Below are positions 33,793 to 41,136 of a stretch of DNA of 41,136 nucleotides, piece after piece (position 1 is the stretch's first letter; each line of letters opens with the position of its first letter). The notes beneath the pieces are model-generated. The model was not told where the DNA came from, ran no database searches, and saw nothing but the letters and a program-made list of their open reading frames with translations. A program made the position numbers and the translations under genes. This stretch comes from Bryobacterales bacterium (lineage in GTDB: Bacteria; Acidobacteriota; Terriglobia; Bryobacterales; Bryobacteraceae): NCBI GenBank assembly GCA_027459465.1, contig DAIDIH010000281.1, positions 1-41,136 on the forward strand, written 5' to 3'.

Positions 33793-35460
33793 CTAGAAGA
33801 CAAATTCCGTGGCCATTACGAGCGTGTTAACCCGGAAGGGATTGGTTGCTTTAATCAACCCCGTCTGGGGGTTGGTTACGAAGGTGATGGACTGCAGAGG
33901 CCGGATCTCGTATTCGACCGAGAACTTGATGTTGGCCCGGAGAAGGAACTGGATCCCGGGCGTGTAGCGGTTGCGCGTGGAGTCATACGGGGCGAAGAAC
34001 GGGGTGTTGGTGGCGAGCGTAAGGCCGTTGATGCGGTCGGCCGTGGAGTTGACGCTGTCCCAGCGCCCGATGAGCATGATCCAGGGCTTGATGAGGTAGT
34101 TTGCTTCGACGAACCCGCCGTCGAAGTCTACTGGCGTGCCGTACATGAAGCCCGTTGGCGTGAGGCTGTCGGCGGCCAAAGGCAGCGGGACGAGGGCTCC
34201 GTTGGCGGTCACCGGCAACGGGTTGTCGTCGCGGGCGAACATGTAGAGGCCGTAAATGTAGAAGTTGCGGTAGTTGAAGCTGATATTGCCCCCGGCGCGA
34301 TAGAAGGGGGCGGTGGCGTTAATGTATGTCGGACTGACCTGCTGCATGGGCAGGGCGAGGGGCAGGGTGGAGTCGCCGTGCATGTAGAAACCGCCGACGG
34401 TGAGATAGGTGTGGTCCCGGGGACCGGTAGGGCCGGCGGCCTGGATTTCGTGCCTGACAGCCGGGTCGCGTTCGAGGTTGAAGCGGTAAGAGACGCGGGC
34501 GAAGATGTCCTTGCTGGTCGTGTCAGAGGCGAAGCCGACGCCGCCGAAGGCGCCTCCGGTGGCCGAGGGCACGTAGGGGTTCATGTTGGCGGATTGGGCT
34601 ACGCCGTTCGAAGACTGGTCAAAGACGGCGAGGGAGTAGTGATAGCCGCCGTAGAGATGGCCGCCGCTGACTTCGACGCCGCGCGCCGGGGTGGCCATGG
34701 TGACCTGGTTGACGACATTCTGCTGGGCGGCGAAAGGGGTGAGCGCGCCGACGCTGGTTTCGCTGTAGATGTCGTACGGGCTGATGTTGATGGTGCGGGC
34801 CTGGGTATATGGCAGGTCGAGCTCGAACTGGCCGATGCGTACGTACACGCTATCTTTGGGCATCTTCATGAGGCGGCTCAGATCGACAAAGCGGAAGTAG
34901 CCGTCCCCGAGTCCTCCGGCGGCGTTATCGCCACCGACGCTGATGTCGTCGTCAACCCAATACGCGATGTCGCCGCCAAAGTTGCCGGCGGTGAAGAGGC
35001 TGAAGTAGCCGGTTTCGAAATCCGTACCCGGGATCACTTGGGGCGTAGATCCGGGCGGTGTCAGAGCGTTGAACTTGTTGCGATTGCTGCTGGTGACCTG
35101 AAAGTAATTGTTCATGCGGAGCCCAACGGGGACGTTGCCGGGGATTTCGCCGGGCCAAACGGCGTTGGGGAAGGCCATCTTCTGGGCCTCGGCTCCCAGC
35201 ATCAAGGGCGGCTGCTTGAGCATGGACGCGTCGTCGGTGGGGAATTTGAAGCCGGCATCCTTGAATGCCTTTCCGAAGTCGTTTAGCAGGGGGAAGTCCA
35301 AGTGGCAAGTAGTACAGGACGTCCCATACTTACGCGCAAAGGCGGGGATTGCATAGGAGCGGCTGGGAACTAATAGGGCCAGTCCAACAATTCCGAAGGA
35401 GATGGAACTGGCTACAAGCGCGGCTATCGTTTTTTGTCGTCGGGTGTTGTCACGTCTCAC
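33793..35460 (-). CDS. Outer-membrane beta-barrel with N-terminal heme c (fused cytochrome-porin, Cyc2-like layout)
   Basis: 555 residues. After a signal peptide (about 1-37, SISFGIVGLALLVPSRSYA) comes one heme-c site, C49-TTC-H53, in IPAFARKYGTSCTTCHLDFP and LLNDFGKAFKDAGF. The remaining 450 residues alternate hydrophobic and polar and are rich in Tyr, Phe, Asn and Gly, ending ATEFVF with a terminal Phe, all typical of a beta-barrel. A small heme plug fused to a barrel is the layout of Cyc2 iron oxidases. Other CxxCH porins share it, so iron oxidation is not proven. It is the first gene of the operon. The GTG start at 35460 follows GAGG at 9 bases. Confidence 0.85.
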   Translation of the reverse strand: MRRDNTRRQKTIAALVASSISFGIVGLALLVPSRSYAIPAFARKYGTSCTTCHLDFPLLNDFGKAFKDAGFKFPTDDASMLKQPPLMLGAEAQKMAFPNAVWPGEIPGNVPVGLRMNNYFQVTSSNRNKFNALTPPGSTPQVIPGTDFETGYFSLFTAGNFGGDIAYWVDDDISVGGDNAAGGLGDGYFRFVDLSRLMKMPKDSVYVRIGQFELDLPYTQARTINISPYDIYSETSVGALTPFAAQQNVVNQVTMATPARGVEVSGGHLYGGYHYSLAVFDQSSNGVAQSANMNPYVPSATGGAFGGVGFASDTTSKDIFARVSYRFNLERDPAVRHEIQAAGPTGPRDHTYLTVGGFYMHGDSTLPLALPMQQVSPTYINATAPFYRAGGNISFNYRNFYIYGLYMFARDDNPLPVTANGALVPLPLAADSLTPTGFMYGTPVDFDGGFVEANYLIKPWIMLIGRWDSVNSTADRINGLTLATNTPFFAPYDSTRNRYTPGIQFLLRANIKFSVEYEIRPLQSITFVTNPQTGLIKATNPFRVNTLVMATEFVF

Positions 35461-35949
35461 CGTTCATAACCTCGGCGTTGCCTGTTGCAGGCTGTGGTCC
35501 AAAGCGATTTTGGATGGTTGGCTCTTTATTACCTTGGGTAAACCTCGAACCTATTAGTCTGAGGTTGAGGAATTTGGCGCAGATCTGCGCTGATGCTGCG
35601 CTACGAGGCGCACGCGTCGCGCACGCATTTCAAATAAGTCTTTTGAAATCGTCGGCTTTTCCAGTACCCGAGTTAATGCTAGAAGGCGTACCTGGGCTGT
35701 CTGTGAATTCGGGCCTCGCGCAAATGGCGGCAGCGAGCAGCATCGGCATGGTGGGGGGCCTGAATGTTGGGCCACAGTCGAGGCTAGTGAGTCCGGAGCA
35801 GTTGTGATGGGTTGAAAGACGTCAGAACTACTGCGAATGTAGTAGTAACTTTCGGATAAGTAACAAGTAGGTCACGCTCCGGCGCGACGGTGGACACCAT
35901 AGGACCAGCCGTGACGGAATCGTGGCTACCGCCGGGGAACCGCTTCGCG
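35461..35949. promoter_or_regulatory. Intergenic region upstream of the nine-gene operon, with three inverted repeats
   Basis: This 489-base gap is visibly richer in A+T than its neighbours and holds no convincing gene. The short frames at 35349-35807 (+) and 35554-35775 (-) match nothing I recognise. It carries AACCTC-N14-GAGGTT (35541-35566), the perfect palindrome GCGCAGATCTGCGC (35577-35590) and ACTACT-N8-AGTAGT (35827-35846). The first two lie 80-130 bases upstream of the operon start, a sensible place for regulator sites. No clear -35/-10 pair is seen. Confidence 0.5.
35577..35590. promoter_or_regulatory. Perfect 14-base palindrome upstream of the electron-transfer operon
   Basis: GCGCAGATCTGCGC is self-complementary over all 14 bases and lies 117 bases upstream of the fused cytochrome-porin start. 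It could bind a dimeric regulator. The regulator is not identified. Confidence 0.4.
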
Positions 35950-38391
35950 TTATTCGTAGCGAACGGCGGTGAGCGGATCGACGCGGGTGGCGCGGAGCGC
36001 GGGGATGAGGCTGGCGGCAGCCGCGACGAGCGATAGGGTCACGGTGACGGCGGTGATCGTGAGAGGGTCAGCCGGTTGGACGCCGAAGAGCATGCCGGCG
36101 AGAAGGCGCCCGGCGGCGAGCGCGGCGATGAGGCCCGCGGCCAGGCCCGCAGCAACGGGCAGCATGGCTTGACGCAAGATCATGCCCAGGATCGTCGAGG
36201 CGCGGGCGCCGAGAGCGATGCGGATGCCGAGTTCGTTGGTACGAAGGGCTACGGCGTAGGAAACAACGCCGTAGATGCCGAGGCTCGAAAGGATGAGCGC
36301 CGCGAGTCCAAAAAGAAGGATGAGGTTCATCTGGAAGCGGCGTTGGGCGACGGAGGAGTCGACGACCTGCTGCATGGTTTCAAAGTGGCCGATGGGGAGT
36401 TCGGGGTCGAGGGAGTGGATGACGCCGCGGATCCCGGGGGCGAGAGAAGTTGGATCGATCGAGGTGCGGACGGCGAGTGCGGGCCCGCCGAAGGCGCCGC
36501 GCTGCCAGTAGGGGACGTAGACAGTAAGCGAGGGCGGCTTGTCGAGCGTGACGGTGCGGACGTCGCCGGCGATGCCGATGACCTGGACGAGGGGTCCGTC
36601 GGGGTCGCCGATGCGGAAGCGCTTGCCGATCGGGTCCTGGCCGGGGAAGACGCGGGCGGCGGAGAGCGAAGAAATGACAGCTACGAGGGCGCCCTGGTCG
36701 GAGCCGGCGAAGAAGCGGCCGCGACGGAGGGGGATGCCAAGGGTTTCAAAATACTCGGGATTGACGCTTCGGATATCGGCGAGCGGGCGCTCCACCATAG
36801 GGAGGTTCGTGCCCTCGACGCCGAGCAGGTTGTTGCCGCCCTCGCCGCTTAAGGGGAGCATGTTGGAGATGCCGGCGGAGGTGACGCCGGGAAGAGCCTC
36901 GACGCCGGAGAGTAGGGCGCGGGCGAAGCGGATTCTCTGGGGCTGGTCCGGGTAGCGGCTGTCGGGGAGGTTCAGGTTGACGGTAAGAACGCGCTCGGCA
37001 GTGAAACCTTTATCGACAGCAAGGAGGTTGACGAAGCTGCGGAGGAGGAGTCCGCCGGCGGCAAGACAGAGGGCGCTGAGGGCGACTTCGAGGGCGACGA
37101 GGGTGGTGCGCAGGAGGCCGGCGTCACGGCCGGAGGTTGCGCCGCGAGCGCCGGCGCGGAGGGTCTCTTGCGGGTCGACGCGGGCCAGACGCCAGGCGGG
37201 GAGCAGGCCGGAGAGAAGCCCGGCGGCGAGCGAGATCGCGGCGGTGAAGGCGAGGACGCGGGCGTCGAGGTGGACTTCGTCGAGGCGGGGCAGATCGAGC
37301 GGCGCGCGGGAGAGGATGAGGCGGAGGCCGAAGTAGGCGAGTGCTACGCCGGCGACGCCCCCCAAGGCGGCCAGTACGAGGCTTTCCGTGAGCACCTGGC
37401 CAAGGAGGCGTCCAAGGCCGGCGCCCAAGGCCGAACGGACGGCAAGTTCGCGTTTGCGTGCGGTGGAGCGGGCGAGCAGGAGGTTGGCGATGTTGACGCA
37501 GCCGATAAGGAGCACGAGGCCGACGGCGGCGAGGAGGAGTTCGAGTCCGCTGCGCGAGCGACCGGTGATTTGGGCGCGGAGGGGAACGAGCGCGGCGAGC
37601 ATCTCGATTTTTTCCGGCGCCTGGGCAGCGAGCCGCGCCTGCTCGGCGTTTAATTCAGCGAGCGCCTGGCCGAGCGTAACGCCGGGGCGGAGTGCGCCGA
37701 TGCAGGCGTAGTTGAAGTCACCCATAGGATCGAGTTCGGAGGGCTTAAGGCCGAAGGGCTTCCACAGTTCCGGGCGCTCTTCGGAGATGGTCATGGCGTA
37801 AAGCTGGCTGAGTTTCGGGAAGTGGAAGCCGGGGGCGAGCACGCCGACGACCTCGTAAGGTTTGCCGTCAAGCTGGATGTTGCGGCCGAGGATGCTCCTG
37901 TCCGCTCCGAAGCTGCGGCGCCAGAGCGAGTCGCTTAGTACAACGACATGATCGCGGCCCGGCGTGTCTTCCTCGTCGCGGAAGGTGCGGCCGAGTTCGG
38001 TGCGCGCGCCAAGCATGGGGAAGAGACTGGGGGTGACCCGGGCGGCGGCGATGCGCTGGGGTTCGCCCGAGCCGGTGAGATTGAACTTTGTGCCACCGAT
38101 GATAGCCAGAGCGGAGAAGGCGTGGACGGATTTTCGCCACTCGAGGAAGTGCATGGCGTTGACGGGGATGCGTGGGGCGATATGGGCGAAGCGGGGGATG
38201 ACTTCATGGATCGCGACGAGGCGGGATTCCTGGCGGTAGCCGAGAGGTTCGAGAAGGACGCCATTGACCACGCTGAAGATGGCGGTGTTGGCGCCGATGG
38301 CGAAGGCGAGCGTGGCGATGACGAGGGCCGAGAAAGCCGGGTCGCGGCGGATGGCGCGGAGGGCGTAGCGGAGGTCCTGGGCGAGGTGCAT
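35950..38391 (-). CDS. Acidobacterial orphan MacB/FtsX-like permease (ADOP type)
   Basis: 813 residues. Two copies of a MacB periplasmic-core plus FtsX permease unit lie in tandem. The first begins LRYALRAIRRDPAFSALVIAT with AIGANTAIFSVVNGVLL. The second begins near LLRTTLVALEVALSALCLAAG. FtsX blocks appear at LIGCVNIANLLLARSTARKR and near the C-terminus (ELGIRIALGARASTILGMIL). No ABC ATPase is adjacent, which is why the type is called orphan. Many copies occur per genome in Solibacter and relatives, which supports the lineage call. The role is unknown; lipoprotein or peptide efflux is a guess from MacB. Confidence 0.9.
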   Translation of the reverse strand: MHLAQDLRYALRAIRRDPAFSALVIATLAFAIGANTAIFSVVNGVLLEPLGYRQESRLVAIHEVIPRFAHIAPRIPVNAMHFLEWRKSVHAFSALAIIGGTKFNLTGSGEPQRIAAARVTPSLFPMLGARTELGRTFRDEEDTPGRDHVVVLSDSLWRRSFGADRSILGRNIQLDGKPYEVVGVLAPGFHFPKLSQLYAMTISEERPELWKPFGLKPSELDPMGDFNYACIGALRPGVTLGQALAELNAEQARLAAQAPEKIEMLAALVPLRAQITGRSRSGLELLLAAVGLVLLIGCVNIANLLLARSTARKRELAVRSALGAGLGRLLGQVLTESLVLAALGGVAGVALAYFGLRLILSRAPLDLPRLDEVHLDARVLAFTAAISLAAGLLSGLLPAWRLARVDPQETLRAGARGATSGRDAGLLRTTLVALEVALSALCLAAGGLLLRSFVNLLAVDKGFTAERVLTVNLNLPDSRYPDQPQRIRFARALLSGVEALPGVTSAGISNMLPLSGEGGNNLLGVEGTNLPMVERPLADIRSVNPEYFETLGIPLRRGRFFAGSDQGALVAVISSLSAARVFPGQDPIGKRFRIGDPDGPLVQVIGIAGDVRTVTLDKPPSLTVYVPYWQRGAFGGPALAVRTSIDPTSLAPGIRGVIHSLDPELPIGHFETMQQVVDSSVAQRRFQMNLILLFGLAALILSSLGIYGVVSYAVALRTNELGIRIALGARASTILGMILRQAMLPVAAGLAAGLIAALAAGRLLAGMLFGVQPADPLTITAVTVTLSLVAAAASLIPALRATRVDPLTAVRYE

Positions 38392-38457
38392 AGGTGACTC
38401 CCGGAGAGATGGCGATATAGGGAAATACGGCGGGAGGCGGGTTGCTGTTCCGGCGGC

Positions 38458-40944
38458 TTAGCGCCGCAGGAGGGTGGAAGCGATGCCGGGGAATTTGCGG
38501 AGGACGACTTCGGCCAGGTTGAGGAGAAGAGCGAGGGCGATCAGGCCGGGCCAGCATCGGAGGCCGAATGGGTTAGTGCGGCCGGCCGCGTCGAAGACCT
38601 GGGCGATGGAGGGTTCGAAGCGGCCGCCAGTGAAGCCGGAGAGTCCGCGGAGAAGCGCCGGATTCGAGCCGTAGTCGCGCTGTTCCTGTTCCTGGCGGTA
38701 GACGCCGATTTCGGGGAATTCAGCGGAGTCTTCTTGTGGGCGGATGCGGAAGAGGCCGCGGCGGTCCCCGATGGCGACTTCGCCGCGGTAGCTTGCGGGG
38801 CCGGTTTGCGTAAGCGTGAGGGGCTGTTCGAAGCCGGCCGGGCCCAGAACGTAGACGGTAGGGGGTTTCGAGGGGGCTTCGGCGCCGTCGGGCAAGTGAT
38901 ATTCGGCGGTGAGGACTCCGTTGGCGGCGTCGTAGTCGGCATGGGCGTCTTGCGTTGTGGTGTGCGGCAGAAGGTCGTGGAAGACGTTGGCCCAGAAGCG
39001 GTCGAAGCCGGGCCAGGCGACCCAGGCCGAGGCCCAACGGCTCTTGGCGTCCGAGGTGAAGACGACAGCGCGGCCGAGGCCGGCCTGCCAGCGAACGAGC
39101 AACGGGTCGTTTTCGTCGATCGCGAGGACGGTTTCCGCCGTTGGTTTGGCTTCGAAGCGGACGTACCCTTTCAGCGTGGGAGCGTGCTCCATGTCCACGC
39201 CGTCCAGGATCGAAGTTTGCGAGCGGACTTCGGGTTTGAGGTCCTTTTCGACGGCGGTTGAGCCGGTGTGTTCTTTCACGTCGCGGAGGAGAATCTGCTG
39301 GAGGCCGGCCGGTTCGCTCAAGAAGTACGCTTTGCCGCCCGCGAGGCCGGCGACGCGTTCCAGGTAGCTGCGGTTGACGTCCTGGCCAAGGCCGACGGTG
39401 GAGATGGTGATGTGCTGCGCCTGGGCCTGCTTGGCGACGTCGAGGCTGTCGCCTTCTTCGGAAATGCCATCGGTGAGCAGAACGATGTGCTTATAGATAG
39501 CGTGTTCGCGCAGGATCTTGCGGTACGCCTCGGCGAGCGCTGGGGCGATCTGCGTGCCGCCGTCGGGCGTGATGCCGGCGATGAGGCGGTTAATGCGGGT
39601 GCGATCTCCGGCGGAGCGGAGTGGAACAGCCCAGAGGAAGGAGTTGTCGAAAATCAGGACGCCGACCTTGTCGACAGGCCGGAGGTTGTCGACGACGCCG
39701 ATGGAGGCGAGGCGGGCGAGTTCGATTTTCTTGCCTTCCATTGACGAGGACTTGTCGATGATGAGGACGACGCAGGTGCCTTCGGGCGAACGGGGCGGCG
39801 CGATGCGGGCGGGCAGGACCCGGTCGAGAGCGTCTTCGGTCTTCTTTTCTGCATACATCTCGCGCTCGCCGCCGATGACGAGGAGTCCGGCGCCACGCTT
39901 TACGGCCTGCTCGATCGAGTCTTTGTCCGGCTCGGGGATGGCGTTGAGGTTGAGGTTGTCGAGAACGATCACCTGCCAGGAGTCGAGGGGGCCGGCGGGC
40001 AGGTCAGGCAGTTGAGTGACGTCGAATTGGGAGGCGCCGAGGCTCTGGAGGAGGTGGGTTTCGGCGGCTGCGGGATCCTGGCTGATGAACAGGACCTTTG
40101 GCCTTCGGAGGTTGACGGCCTGTTCGAAGGTGGCTTCACCGGCATCGCCCAAAGACGGGGCGCGGACCGTGCCTGAGAGGGCGAGCGCGCCGGAGGATTC
40201 CACGCTCACGTGGAGGCGGAGGGCGTTCGCGCCGGCCTTGAGGACGACCTTTTGCGCGCCGAGGGGTTTGGCGTCGGCACGGATATCGATTTCCGCGGTG
40301 GCGGGTTCAGGGGAAGTGATCGTAAGGTCGACGGGGAATCGTTCCCCGGAGAAGGCGATGCCGGGCAGGCTGACCGAGTCGAGGCTGAGGCGGGGGCGGG
40401 GTCGCCCGGTGAGTGGATAGGCGTCTATGGGGATACCGAGGTCGCGGGCAAGCCAGGCGGCGCGGGCGGCGCTGCCTTCGTTCTCGCGGCCGTCGGACAG
40501 CAGAACGATGCGTGGGGCGTAGCCTCTGGGGGCGGTGGCGGCGGCGGCTCGAACGGCAGATTCGATGTCGGTGGCTGTTCCGCCGCTGCCGGAGGCGTGG
40601 GTGAGGGCGATTCGGCGGAGGTTGGTTTCGGGGGACGGTTGGCGGGCGAAGGCGAGGACGCGGAGGAGGTTGCGGCCGCGGGCGCGGTCCAGATCGCGGA
40701 CGATGGCGGATTCGCGTTCGAGGTCGGCCGAGGTGACGCTGAGGCTGGTGTCGGCCAGAACCGCGACGGCGACGCGGGAGGAGTTAACGATGACGACGGG
40801 TTCGGCGAGGGCGGCCAGGATGGCGGCAAGAGAGAACGCTTTGAGACTGAAGGCCAGCTTGCGGCGGGTTTCCCGCCAACGCCAGGCGAGCCACAGAAGA
40901 GGGATAACGGCAAACGGGAGGAGCCAGGGGTGGACAAATGTCAT
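38458..40944 (-). CDS. Membrane protein with BatA-like N-terminus, von Willebrand A and glutamine-amidotransferase-like domains
   Basis: 828 residues. Two N-terminal helices (FVHPWLLPFAVIPLLWLAW and FSLAAILAALAEPVVIV) match the BatA/VWA class. A D-x-S-x-S pattern at Asp65 (ADTSLS) and a second complete MIDAS at Asp397 (IIDKSSSMEGKK) suggest two VWA folds. Between them, about 282-380 looks like a class I amidotransferase-like fold (KVLFISQD, GAGLLVIGGEREMY) without an obvious catalytic Cys. A last helix (LIALALLLNLAEVVL) lies near the C-terminus. Such proteins probably act as periplasmic metal-dependent adhesion or assembly factors. The ATG at 40944 follows GGAGG and overlaps the previous stop (ATGA). 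Confidence 0.88.
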   Translation of the reverse strand: MTFVHPWLLPFAVIPLLWLAWRWRETRRKLAFSLKAFSLAAILAALAEPVVIVNSSRVAVAVLADTSLSVTSADLERESAIVRDLDRARGRNLLRVLAFARQPSPETNLRRIALTHASGSGGTATDIESAVRAAAATAPRGYAPRIVLLSDGRENEGSAARAAWLARDLGIPIDAYPLTGRPRPRLSLDSVSLPGIAFSGERFPVDLTITSPEPATAEIDIRADAKPLGAQKVVLKAGANALRLHVSVESSGALALSGTVRAPSLGDAGEATFEQAVNLRRPKVLFISQDPAAAETHLLQSLGASQFDVTQLPDLPAGPLDSWQVIVLDNLNLNAIPEPDKDSIEQAVKRGAGLLVIGGEREMYAEKKTEDALDRVLPARIAPPRSPEGTCVVLIIDKSSSMEGKKIELARLASIGVVDNLRPVDKVGVLIFDNSFLWAVPLRSAGDRTRINRLIAGITPDGGTQIAPALAEAYRKILREHAIYKHIVLLTDGISEEGDSLDVAKQAQAQHITISTVGLGQDVNRSYLERVAGLAGGKAYFLSEPAGLQQILLRDVKEHTGSTAVEKDLKPEVRSQTSILDGVDMEHAPTLKGYVRFEAKPTAETVLAIDENDPLLVRWQAGLGRAVVFTSDAKSRWASAWVAWPGFDRFWANVFHDLLPHTTTQDAHADYDAANGVLTAEYHLPDGAEAPSKPPTVYVLGPAGFEQPLTLTQTGPASYRGEVAIGDRRGLFRIRPQEDSAEFPEIGVYRQEQEQRDYGSNPALLRGLSGFTGGRFEPSIAQVFDAAGRTNPFGLRCWPGLIALALLLNLAEVVLRKFPGIASTLLRR

Positions 40945-41136
40945 GAGGCTTTCCTCCAGGCCGCCGTGGGAGACGTCGTGCGGCGTGGCGCGGCGATTGT
41001 TCTGGCGCGCCCGTAGAGGAGCCAGTCTGCGAGGAGTCCGGCGCCGCCGGCGAGGGCGAGCCAGGGCCACCATTCATGGGCCGGGTTGAGTGGACTAGCG
41101 GGCGGGGGGAAGCCGGCGCGGGCGGAGGCGGGATGC
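40941..41136 (-). CDS. C-terminal end of a BatA/VWA-operon membrane protein, partial (5' part off the right edge)
   Basis: Only the last 64 residues are visible. They include a single membrane helix (WWPWLALAGGAGLLADWLLYGR) followed by a basic, Ala/Thr-rich tail ending WRKAS. A C-terminal anchor helix before a short charged tail is common in VWA proteins of BatA type. Its TGA overlaps the ATG of the next gene by 4 bases (ATGA), so both are translated from one message. The frame was found by reading the minus strand from the edge; the family is an inference from this context. Confidence 0.65.
   Translation of the reverse strand, partial: HPASARAGFPPPASPLNPAHEWWPWLALAGGAGLLADWLLYGRARTIAAPRRTTSPTAAWRKAS

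Noticed and set aside
35349..35807. 152-residue plus-strand frame in the gap before the operon
   Set aside because: Begins inside the porin gene, has no Shine-Dalgarno, signal or family resemblance; treated as non-coding.

Overview
This window looks like chromosomal DNA of a high-GC Gram-negative bacterium, most likely an acidobacterium of the Solibacter/Bryobacter type. That placement is an inference from content: an orphan MacB/FtsX-like permease of the acidobacterial 'ADOP' kind, a TonB receptor with an N-terminal carboxypeptidase-regulatory-like domain, a ZAS anti-sigma factor, a DUF255 thioredoxin-like protein and many exported c-type cytochromes. No rRNA, tRNA, CRISPR array, phage or insertion sequence was seen.

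Left part (1-5.4 kb): the N-terminal two thirds of serA (cut by the left edge) and a TonB-dependent receptor, both on the minus strand. Divergent from them is an ECF sigma factor followed by a membrane ZAS anti-sigma factor with an unusual C-terminal domain. Middle (5.4-16.1 kb): plus-strand genes for a histidine ammonia-lyase-like enzyme, an undecaprenyl-phosphate sugar transferase and orotate phosphoribosyltransferase. A vapB antitoxin with a broken vapC follows on the minus strand. Then come a small membrane protein, a LolA-like protein, a DUF1624 acyltransferase-like membrane protein, a diheme cytochrome with a lipocalin-like front half, a DUF255 protein and thiol peroxidase, plus a minus-strand unknown membrane protein. 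Next (16.1-22.2 kb): yraN, a methyltransferase, a class III aminotransferase, an MFS exporter and trpS on the minus strand, and an RlmD-type rRNA methyltransferase on the plus strand.

Right part (22.2-41.1 kb, all minus strand): a translationally coupled M16 peptidase pair (one active, one inactive). Upstream of it is a nine-gene electron-transfer operon (about 25.1-35.5 kb), then an orphan permease and two VWA/BatA-like membrane proteins, the second cut by the right edge.

The nine-gene operon is the standout. In transcription order it encodes an outer-membrane beta-barrel with one N-terminal heme c (a fused cytochrome-porin), a periplasmic type 1 copper protein, a GltD-like FAD/NAD(P) oxidoreductase with several Fe-S sites, a Rieske protein, b6-type cytochrome b, a subunit-IV-like cytochrome b C-terminal half, a membrane-anchored octaheme cytochrome c, a monoheme cytochrome c lipoprotein with an Ig-like domain, and an exported protein made of two similar halves. 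Four junctions overlap by 4-14 bases and the other gaps are 3-35 bases, so the set is probably one transcript. Together they could link the outer surface or periplasm to the quinone pool and to NAD(P)H through a non-canonical bc-type complex. The direction of electron flow cannot be read from sequence.

A second large-scale signal is that top-strand G-versus-C bias changes sign sharply near 5.4, 16.15 and 22.2 kb, at gene borders and independently of gene orientation. This suggests old inversions or joins.
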